DNA from: JADJLQ01 sp040007895
Lineage (GTDB): Bacteria; Bacteroidota; Bacteroidia; Chitinophagales; Saprospiraceae
Length of the DNA stretch: 41,761 nucleotides
Direction of reading: 5' to 3'
Assembly: GCA_040007895.1 (NCBI GenBank)
Contig: JBDTUE010000011.1
Location: 1-41,761 of the forward strand
Part shown: positions 25,884 through 31,675 of the stretch, piece by piece
Position numbering within the stretch: the stretch's first letter is position 1
How the letters are laid out: each line of letters starts with the position of its first letter
The notes under the pieces: model-generated
What the model saw: only the letters and a program-made list of their open reading frames with translations
What the model was told of the DNA's origin: nothing
The model's database searches: none
Made by a program: the position numbers and the translations under genes

Positions 25884-26162
25884 TTAATTAGTACCACCTG
25901 CAATAGCCGGTATGATAGAAATAGTGTCACCTTGACTTACAGTCGTATCATTGCCTTCAAGATCTTCGATATCGTCTTCACCTAAAAAGATCCGGACGAA
26001 ACCTCTTAATTGTTGTTCTTCATTAAATAAATGTTTATCCAATTCTGGATATTGTTTTGTCAAATCTTTGATTGATTCCAGTACGGTCCCTTCTTTTACA
26101 GCTACAGTAGCCAGGTTGGAGGTAAATTTTCTAAGTGGAGTCGGAATAATAATTTTTGCCAT
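25884..26162 (-). CDS. cysO: MoaD/ThiS-family sulfur carrier, CysO-like
   Basis: A 92-residue ubiquitin-like protein: MAKIIIPTPLRKFTSNLATV, a middle with LRGFVRIFLGEDDIEDLEG, and the closing DTISIIPAIAGGTN. The family ends in Gly-Gly, whose carboxylate is activated and converted to thiocarboxylate. Here two residues (Thr-Asn) follow the GG, so the protein must be trimmed before use, most simply by the JAMM protease encoded 43 bp upstream. Together with CysM and the MoeB-like enzyme it would deliver sulfide to a serine-derived acceptor to make cysteine, as the CysO system does in Mycobacterium tuberculosis. The name is by analogy. Confidence 0.85.
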   Translation of the reverse strand: MAKIIIPTPLRKFTSNLATVAVKEGTVLESIKDLTKQYPELDKHLFNEEQQLRGFVRIFLGEDDIEDLEGNDTTVSQGDTISIIPAIAGGTN

Positions 26163-26205
26163 GGTTAAATGATCTATAATTTTTTTAATTTATTTTTTAT
26201 CCCGG

Positions 26206-26631
26206 TTAATTCGGAATGATTTCTATTTGTTCTTCTATAAACCTTCGATCTTCAGTCAATCTCCAGGACCTGGTATCTAAAGCCTGTCCCTGATGCACAC
26301 TCGTGATAAAATAGGACAATTCAGGTAGGGCGTCAGCTAAATCCCGGCTTGAAGGTTTAGGAGGATGATCCGGATGCGAATGAAATACACCGATGAGTTG
26401 AATTTCATGGTCTATCGCATATCTTTCCGCTTTCATAAATGCTTTTGGAGGAATAGTATAATGTACTCGTTTATTTTCACCAGAATCATTGATGACTTCA
26501 GTGGCTAGTGTAATGTTTATTTCATCCATTGTAATTGACCCGTATATAAATCCACAACATTCATAGGGATAGTTTTTTTCAGCTATGGAATGAATATCAT
26601 TTAGCACAGCACCAGAGATCTGAACTTCCAT
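26206..26631 (-). CDS. M67 (JAMM/MPN+) metalloprotease, Mec-like
   Basis: A 141-residue single-domain JAMM peptidase. The zinc site is complete: Glu24 (YPYECCGFIYG), His84 and His86 in GVFHSHPDHPPKPSSRD, and Asp97 with ten residues between the second His and Asp. In the CysO pathway the homologous Mec cuts cysteine from the carrier's C terminus; related JAMM enzymes remove extra C-terminal residues from carriers. Both uses fit here, because the neighbour carrier ends GGTN. Its ATG overlaps the cysM stop codon (TAATG), indicating translational coupling. It is cytoplasmic with no signal peptide. Confidence 0.92.
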   Translation of the reverse strand: MEVQISGAVLNDIHSIAEKNYPYECCGFIYGSITMDEINITLATEVINDSGENKRVHYTIPPKAFMKAERYAIDHEIQLIGVFHSHPDHPPKPSSRDLADALPELSYFITSVHQGQALDTRSWRLTEDRRFIEEQIEIIPN

Positions 26632-27557
26632 TATTTATAGATTTCAGTATACTTGGAAGCATCATCCGGAAAAACGGTAACGATTTGTCCATGTCCCAGG
26701 TTTTTGGCAATTGATAAGGCACCGACCAGGTTAGCTGCTGAGGAAGGACTGATTAATAAGCCTTCATTTTTAGCCACTTTATCAATCATTTTAAAAGCTT
26801 CATAGGATGAAACTTCTAAAATCTGATCTGCTACCGTCTCATCATAAATACCAGGTATTTCTGCTGTCTCCAGGTGTTTCCAACCTTCCAATCCATGAAG
26901 AGGGCCGTCTGGTTGCAGAGCAATGCATTTAATGTCAGCATTATATTGTTTGAGTCTTCGGCTTGTACCAATAAACGAACCGGTGGTACCCAGTCCGGAA
27001 ACAAAATGTGTGATTTCACCAGAAGATTGACGCCAGATCTCAGGACCGGTCGTATTAAAATGTGCTTTCCAATTGTTCTCATTATTATACTGATCACAAT
27101 AGAAATAAGGAATATCCATTTTAGCGTATATCTCACGGGCTACCTGCCTTGATTCATCGGTACCGCCATAAGGAGAGCTCAATACCAGATCTACACCGAG
27201 TTTGTTGAGAATAGATTGTCTCATTTTAGAAGCATTTTCAGGCAATACCAATTTGATTTTTAAGCCGAGACTAGCTGCAATGGTTGCTAATGCGATCCCT
27301 GTATTTCCACTGGTGGCATCGAGAATAGTATGAAATGAATTCAATTCACCACTTAGAATACCTTGTTTGATCATATTGTAAGCGGGTCGGGTTTTTACAC
27401 TACCACCGAGCTGTTGCCATTCAAGCTTGGCATATATTTTAACCCTGTCTGTTGAAAAACTACGAAGAGGATATAATGGTGTTTCACCTATCCATCGGCC
27501 CAGGGATTCTACAGATCCGATCAATTCTTTATTTGTCTCTACAACTACACTTTCCAT
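26631..27557 (-). CDS. cysM: Cysteine synthase, CysM type
   Basis: A 308-residue PLP-dependent beta-replacement enzyme. The Schiff-base lysine is Lys55 in QLGGSVKTRPAYNM; the substrate loop is DATSGNTGIALATIAAS; the phosphate-binding loop is VSGLGTTGSFIGTSR; and ISPSSAANLVGAL holds the PLP pyridine serine motif. CysM enzymes of the CysO pathway use O-phosphoserine or O-acetylserine and the thiocarboxylated carrier as sulfur donor; which acceptor is used here is not visible. It is the first structural gene of the cysteine operon and follows the second leader terminator by 21 bp, so its expression should depend on reading through both leader terminators. Confidence 0.93.
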   Translation of the reverse strand: MESVVVETNKELIGSVESLGRWIGETPLYPLRSFSTDRVKIYAKLEWQQLGGSVKTRPAYNMIKQGILSGELNSFHTILDATSGNTGIALATIAASLGLKIKLVLPENASKMRQSILNKLGVDLVLSSPYGGTDESRQVAREIYAKMDIPYFYCDQYNNENNWKAHFNTTGPEIWRQSSGEITHFVSGLGTTGSFIGTSRRLKQYNADIKCIALQPDGPLHGLEGWKHLETAEIPGIYDETVADQILEVSSYEAFKMIDKVAKNEGLLISPSSAANLVGALSIAKNLGHGQIVTVFPDDASKYTEIYK

Positions 27558-27578
27558 TTTATCAATTTTCTATAAACT

Positions 27579-27615
27579 AAAAAAGCCTTTCGAAGTTTAA
27601 ATTCGAAAGGCTTTT
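27579..27615 (-). terminator. Attenuator terminator B, just ahead of cysM
   Basis: On the minus strand AAAAGCCTTTCGAA and TTCGAAAGGCTTTT form a 14-bp perfect stem (arms at 27602-27615 and 27581-27594) with a 7-base loop, continued by a run of six T. It ends 21 bp before the cysM start and begins 21 bases after the stop of leader ORF B. There is no gene end that it would serve other than the leader, which marks it as a premature terminator. Confidence 0.9.
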
Positions 27616-27662
27616 ATTATAATTATTTAGCTTAATCTATTTTATGAACAGACCTCTCGAAT
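27601..27662 (-). promoter_or_regulatory. Antiterminator pairing of attenuator B
   Basis: RNA from 27653-27662 (ATTCGAGAGG, codons 28-31 of leader B) can pair over 10 bp (one G-U) with 27601-27610 (CCTTTCGAAT), which overlaps the 5' arm of terminator B. The two structures exclude each other. The segment starts 13 nt after the first base of the last Cys codon, at the expected edge of a ribosome stalled there. Confidence 0.7.
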
Positions 27663-27744
27663 ATAAAGGAAGGCAACAATAATACGCACAAGCACAGCCT
27701 ACAACTGCCTCATTTTTAAGTATTCTATATATTTTTCTTATCAT
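27637..27744 (-). CDS. Cysteine-rich leader peptide B
   Basis: A 35-codon ORF ending 21 bases before terminator B. It starts MIRKIYRILKNEAVV and continues GCACAYYCCLP, so four cysteines (two as an adjacent pair, TGT TGC) and two tyrosines are packed into residues 17-24; the rest is LYSRGLFIK. A purine-rich stretch (AAAAAGAAG) precedes the ATG at 27744. No promoter of its own is evident, so it is probably reached only by transcripts that pass terminator A. It is best read as an attenuator leader whose translation senses charged cysteinyl-tRNA; the peptide itself need not have a function. It is too short for standard annotation. Confidence 0.75.
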   Translation of the reverse strand: MIRKIYRILKNEAVVGCACAYYCCLPLYSRGLFIK

Positions 27745-27777
27745 CTTCTTTTTAATTTCCGGTTTAACCTAAAATTC

Positions 27778-27814
27778 AAAAAGCCTTCTGCACATTACTG
27801 ACCAGAAGGCTTTT
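27778..27814 (-). terminator. Attenuator terminator A
   Basis: On the minus strand AAAAGCCTTCTG and CAGAAGGCTTTT form a 12-bp perfect stem (arms 27803-27814 and 27779-27790) with a 12-base loop and a five-T run. It lies 32 bases after the stop of leader ORF A and about 34 bases before leader ORF B. Confidence 0.88.
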
Positions 27815-27850
27815 CGATATTAATATGATATCTACCATCTTCTATGTCAG
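27798..27850 (-). promoter_or_regulatory. Antiterminator pairing of attenuator A
   Basis: RNA from 27839-27850 (CTGACATAGAAG, overlapping the stop codon of leader A) can pair with 27798-27808 (CTTCTGGTCAG) over 11 bp with a single bulged A. The partner covers the loop side of the 5' arm of terminator A, so the two folds exclude each other. The segment starts 14 nt after the first base of the last Cys codon; a ribosome at the stop codon would cover it. Confidence 0.65.
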
Positions 27851-27909
27851 CTGAGTTGTCGACAGCAACAACAGCAACATGCACAACAAAAAGATAAAAT
27901 AGATTTCAT
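27847..27909 (-). CDS. Poly-cysteine leader peptide A (20 residues, 8 Cys)
   Basis: A 21-codon ORF encoding MKSILSFCCACCCCCCRQLS, with cysteine at positions 8, 9 and 11-16 (six consecutive), in a mix of TGT and TGC codons, so it is not a simple codon repeat. It begins about a dozen bases after the predicted transcription start of a good promoter and is followed by terminator A. A run of eight Cys codons in nine positions is hard to explain except as a sensor of cysteinyl-tRNA, placed ahead of a cysteine-synthesis operon. A metal-binding peptide is a less likely alternative. It is too short for gene finders and easily mistaken for low-complexity DNA (acaacagcaac on the plus strand). Confidence 0.8.
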   Translation of the reverse strand: MKSILSFCCACCCCCCRQLS

Positions 27910-27927
27910 TGATTTAATTCCAGGTTA

Positions 27928-27959
27928 CAAATATACAATACCCGTGCCAGAGTTGCAAA
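27928..27959 (-). promoter_or_regulatory. Promoter of the cysteine operon leader
   Basis: On the minus strand TTTG (27956-27959), 20 bases, then TATATTTG (27928-27935): an exact match to the Bacteroidota -33/-7 consensus. Transcription should start about 27921, giving a leader of about 360 nt that contains both short ORFs and both terminators before cysM. Confidence 0.75.
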
Positions 27960-28108
27960 CTGGGTAGTTAGCTGATGGGTTAATTGAGTGTTAAAAAAAA
28001 GAATGGTTTGAAGATCTAAGAACTGCTAATTGTTTGTTCTTTTAAATAGGATACATGAGAATCCAGCGTATATTCTTCAAGAAAATGAATTGAATAAGAT
28101 TCTATCCT

Positions 28109-28486
28109 CTACCAGCTCATGTGATCTCCATCTTCCTTCTCTTTTGATGGTCCGGGATCTCCGCCATCAGAATCATGATCTTCACCATGCTCCTGGTTTT
28201 CGCGATGAGCAAACTGATCATAATCAAAGTCGGGCATGAGATCAGTCTTTACATGATTGATGACATCATTGAGACCTTCTGCAAAACGATTAAAGTCTTC
28301 TTTATATAAAAAAATCTGATGCCTGGTGTATCCATTGCCATCGCTACGCCGGGTGCTTTCGGTAAGGGTAAGATAAAAGTCATTTCCGCGAGTCTTCATG
28401 ACATCAAAAAAGTAAGTTCTTTTTCTACCGGCTTTCACCTTATGTGAATATACGCTGGCATTCCGGGCAGTACCTTCATTTTCCAC
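28109..28486 (-). CDS. PUR family DNA/RNA-binding protein (DUF3276)
   Basis: A 125-residue bacterial PUR-alpha-like protein. The PUR repeat is visible in residues about 10-90: NASVYSHKVKAGRKRTYFFDV, KTRGNDFYLTLTEST and HQIFLYKEDFNRFAEGLNDV. A long acidic, probably disordered tail rich in Asp, Glu, His and Gly follows and ends DHMSW. The family binds single-stranded DNA and RNA; the cellular role in bacteria is unclear. The start is GTG at 28486, since an in-frame stop lies 12 bases upstream and no ATG occurs before the conserved part. A TACATTTG -7 element is at 28515-28522. Confidence 0.88.
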   Translation of the reverse strand: MENEGTARNASVYSHKVKAGRKRTYFFDVMKTRGNDFYLTLTESTRRSDGNGYTRHQIFLYKEDFNRFAEGLNDVINHVKTDLMPDFDYDQFAHRENQEHGEDHDSDGGDPGPSKEKEDGDHMSW

Positions 28487-28514
28487 AACGTTATAGTTTT
28501 AAGATTTATGTAAC

Positions 28515-28522
28515 CAAATGTA
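28515..28522 (-). promoter_or_regulatory. Candidate -7 element of the PUR gene
   Basis: TACATTTG on the minus strand fits TAnnTTTG and lies 28 bp before the GTG start; the -33 region has no clear TTTG. A 12-bp palindrome, AGTGCCGGCACT (28545-28556), lies just upstream and could be an operator. Confidence 0.4.
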
Positions 28523-28659
28523 CAAAAAATATCTTCAGAATTCCAGTGCCGGCACTCGAAAGGTTGTTGCAAATGGTTCCCTATACCGCAGTGATTATAG
28601 GGTCACTCAAATCTGACCTAATATAATAAATTGAGGTTTTGGAGGAATTCAACAGGACT

Positions 28660-30444
28660 TCAGCTCACAGCTAGCTGATCAGCAGCCTCTGAGTCTTCCC
28701 ATTTTTGCTGTTCCATCAATTCAAAATAATGGCCACGCAATTCCAGCAGTTCCTCATGTGTACCCATTTCTGCCAGTCGGCCTTTATGCAATACCATGAT
28801 TTTTGTAAATCCCGCCAGGTGACTGATGCGATGTGTAATAAGGATGGAGGTTTTATTATTTAAAACTTCATCAAATGCCTCCAGAATAGCCTTTTCAGTG
28901 CGTGTATCAATAGCACTCAGGCAATCATCCATCAATAAGATATCTGGATTTTTTATCAATGCCCGGGCGATGGCGATGCGTTGTTTCTGTCCACCGGAAA
29001 GGGTAACGCCACGTTCACCTAATAAGGTCTTCATTTTAGCAGGCAACGTTGCTATCTCTTCATAGATGGCTGCGTAGCGGGTATAGTTAGTAACCTGGTC
29101 GTCCGTGGCGAGTGGAGTTCCGAATCGGATATTGTCTTCAATACTTTCAGAAAAAAGGAATTGATCCTGCGGTACGTAACCAATGAGTTTACGAAGTGCA
29201 TTTATATCGTACTCCTTAATTTCTCTATCATCAATGAGGATTTTGCCTTGTTCAATATCAAATAATCGCAATAATAATTCTGCTATAGTGGTTTTGCCAG
29301 CGGCTGTGCGACCTATAATAGCAATTCTGTCACCGGGTGATATCGTGAAAGAAAGCCGATCCAGCGCTTTAACTCCGGTATTAGGGTAGACGAATGTAAC
29401 ATTCCTGAATTCTATCTTTCCTTTAAAAGTTTCAGGAACAAACGATCCAGTCACTGATAAAGTAGATTTGATATCCATAAATTCATTGATGCGCTTCATA
29501 GAAGCTTCAGCCTGTTGTACTATGGATGCGAGCCAGCCAATAGCTGTCACAGGCCATGCAAGCATGTTGATGTAGATGACAAACTCTGCTATATTACCAG
29601 CGGTAATGGCTCCGGCCTGCACCCTATAAGCTCCAGCCCAAACAATAATTACCGTACTAACTCCGGTAAGAAGCATAATCAATGGGAAAAATGTAGCGTT
29701 GATTTTGGACAAATCCCAGGTAGAACTTTTATAAGCTTCAGCTTCCTCTTTAAACATGGAAGACATCGATGTCTCCCTGGTATAGGACTTTACAATCCGG
29801 ATCCCGGAGAACACTTCTTGCGCTATCGTAGTTAGTTTGGCAAGCTGTCGTTGTATCGTAGTGCTTTTTTTGTTAATGATTGTACTGACATAAAAAATCG
29901 ATATGGATAAAAACGGTAGCGGCAATAAAGTAAGTAACGAAAGCGTAAGATCGACTTTGACCATTGCAGCCACTACCAATAAAATAAGCGCTGCAAGATC
30001 GATTGCATATAATACGGCAGGTCCCAGGTACATTCGCACCTTGGAAACATCTTCTGAAATACGCGACATCAGATCACCTGTGGTCTGCTTTCGGTAAAAG
30101 GACTGATCAAGGGTAGAGTAATGATTATATATATTTTTTCGAAGATCATACTCAATCAATCTGGACATGACGATAATGGACTGCCGCATAAAATACATAA
30201 ATAAGCCCATCAAAACCGCACATCCGAAAACAACCAAACCGAACCGAACTAATTTAGGGGCAATTACAGCAGCTGCGCCTGGTGAAGGGTTCTTGAGTTC
30301 CGTCACTACTAAATCAAGTGCGGTGCCTATCATTTGCGGTTGCACGATTCGGAAATAATTCATCAAAAGCACAAAAACAATACCAGAGATAAAGCGCCAT
30401 CGGTATCGGGCGAAGTATTGATTGAGAGTCCAGAGTTGTTTCAA
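28660..30444 (-). CDS. ABC exporter half-transporter with degenerate Walker B
   Basis: A 594-residue half transporter: six transmembrane helices (residues 1-320) and an ATPase domain (about 345-590). Walker A is GRTAAGKTT (378-386), the Q loop YVPQDQFLFS, the signature LSGGQKQR (482-489) and the H loop His538. In Walker B, ILLMDDCLSAID has Asp507 where the catalytic glutamate normally stands, as in the degenerate subunit of heterodimeric exporters (MdlA/YheI or TM287 type). No partner gene with a consensus site is adjacent. The substrate (lipid or drug) cannot be read. The start is TTG at 30444; no ATG lies before the first membrane helix. Confidence 0.88.
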   Translation of the reverse strand: MKQLWTLNQYFARYRWRFISGIVFVLLMNYFRIVQPQMIGTALDLVVTELKNPSPGAAAVIAPKLVRFGLVVFGCAVLMGLFMYFMRQSIIVMSRLIEYDLRKNIYNHYSTLDQSFYRKQTTGDLMSRISEDVSKVRMYLGPAVLYAIDLAALILLVVAAMVKVDLTLSLLTLLPLPFLSISIFYVSTIINKKSTTIQRQLAKLTTIAQEVFSGIRIVKSYTRETSMSSMFKEEAEAYKSSTWDLSKINATFFPLIMLLTGVSTVIIVWAGAYRVQAGAITAGNIAEFVIYINMLAWPVTAIGWLASIVQQAEASMKRINEFMDIKSTLSVTGSFVPETFKGKIEFRNVTFVYPNTGVKALDRLSFTISPGDRIAIIGRTAAGKTTIAELLLRLFDIEQGKILIDDREIKEYDINALRKLIGYVPQDQFLFSESIEDNIRFGTPLATDDQVTNYTRYAAIYEEIATLPAKMKTLLGERGVTLSGGQKQRIAIARALIKNPDILLMDDCLSAIDTRTEKAILEAFDEVLNNKTSILITHRISHLAGFTKIMVLHKGRLAEMGTHEELLELRGHYFELMEQQKWEDSEAADQLAVS

Positions 30445-30562
30445 ATTGCAATTAGGAACTGATGAGGTGCAAAAATAGGAGAAATAGATGTATCGAGAAT
30501 ATGAAATAATAGTTAATCAGTCTTCTGTGAAGGCACCTGAAAATCTTTTATAAGCAGGTAAA

Positions 30563-31675
30563 TTACCTAACTGAAAAATCGAGATATGGAAGAATTCTTT
30601 CCCAATAACTGTGATTGAATGCTTTTATATTTTCCAGATCTGCTATGGTTCTAAATTCGCCATGCTGAAGCTTGTAATTCTGGATTAGGATTGCATCTTT
30701 TTTCGATAAGTAGGGATGATAAATCATCGGCAAAGAATCCTGATTGATTTTTATCTTTTTATACGGATCTGTTACAGTTAACCTTGAACGAAACCTGGAG
30801 ATGGTCGAATCCTGCAATCCATAAACTTCTTTTAACTGATCTACTGAAAAATAGCCTCCCAGTTTTTCTCTATATGCAATTATCCGCAAAGCAAAGACAT
30901 GTCCTAATCCGGGTAATGATTTAAGCATAGCGGTATCTGCTTTGTTTAAATCAAAATTGAATGAAGTTGTAACCGAAGTCACAGGTGTAGATAAGATCAT
31001 GGAAGATGATTCGACAGGCTCTTTAAAATGGACATAGGGGGAAACTTCATGTAGCAGAGAATCATTCATTCCGTAAATTTTTATTAAATCATTGATTGAA
31101 GTAAAGGTTTTGCCGGATCCTCTGTAATGAATCAAAGTATTGGCCATTTTTCCTGGAAAACCTGCCTGAATTAATTCATCATAATTAGCAACATTGGGAT
31201 CAATAACTGTTTTTGTTTTTGTATCAGGTAAACTTGTCAATATTTCTTTACTTGTTGATTCAATTTGAATATATGGAGAGATTTTATTGAATAGCGTTTG
31301 GTTCATTCCATAAATTTTCATTACGTCAATTGGTTTTTTAAATTTCCCCCCTTTTGTTATGTAATTCTGCCATGCAGAAGCTGTTTTTAGTGGGATCCCA
31401 AAGCTGTTCAATTCCTGTACGGTTACTTTATTTGGATTGAAAAGAGAATGATTATTCCCAATAGGAATTGTTCCACTTACAGAAGTGTATGAAATGGAAT
31501 CCACGTGTTTTTCCTCCAATGTTGATTGTTCGATTATAAAATCAGGAATCGGTGGATTCCAATGGATATATAAATAAATTATTATCGAAACGAACAGTAA
31601 GCCTATTAATGTAAATACAGAAACACGTTCCTGAAACGAAGAATTAAAATACTTGTTTAAATTTCCGGGCTTCAT
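30563..31675 (-). CDS. Membrane-anchored helix-hairpin-helix protein, ComEA-like
   Basis: A 370-residue protein with one N-terminal transmembrane helix (FTLIGLLFVSIIIYLYI) and then four helix-hairpin-helix units of the ComEA/T2SK type. The best is FDLNKADTAMLKSLPGLGHVFALRIIAYREKLGGY near residue 245; others are VTVQELNSFGIPLKTASAW, PNVANYDELIQAGFPGKMA and LSKKDAILIQNYKLQHGEF. These modules bind DNA without sequence specificity. Its start overlaps the comEC stop by 4 bp, so it would work as the DNA receptor of the uptake channel. It is much larger than classical ComEA (about 200 residues) because of the repeated HhH units. Confidence 0.85.
   Translation of the reverse strand: MKPGNLNKYFNSSFQERVSVFTLIGLLFVSIIIYLYIHWNPPIPDFIIEQSTLEEKHVDSISYTSVSGTIPIGNNHSLFNPNKVTVQELNSFGIPLKTASAWQNYITKGGKFKKPIDVMKIYGMNQTLFNKISPYIQIESTSKEILTSLPDTKTKTVIDPNVANYDELIQAGFPGKMANTLIHYRGSGKTFTSINDLIKIYGMNDSLLHEVSPYVHFKEPVESSSMILSTPVTSVTTSFNFDLNKADTAMLKSLPGLGHVFALRIIAYREKLGGYFSVDQLKEVYGLQDSTISRFRSRLTVTDPYKKIKINQDSLPMIYHPYLSKKDAILIQNYKLQHGEFRTIADLENIKAFNHSYWERILPYLDFSVR

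Noticed and set aside
27579..27814. The two hairpins as ordinary terminators of the PUR gene
   Set aside because: They lie about 300 and 500 bp after the PUR stop, downstream of a strong promoter and each behind a Cys-rich ORF; two terminators in a row ahead of cysM without genes between them are better explained as attenuators.
27850..27910. acaacagcaac-like low-complexity tract (simple repeat)
   Set aside because: The units are irregular (gca/aca/tgc) and read on the minus strand as a start-to-stop ORF with eight Cys codons between a promoter and a terminator; a leader peptide explains it better.
28030..28239. 69-codon ORF antisense to the PUR gene
   Set aside because: It overlaps the PUR coding region on the other strand and has no family features; a shadow of the acidic-tail codons.
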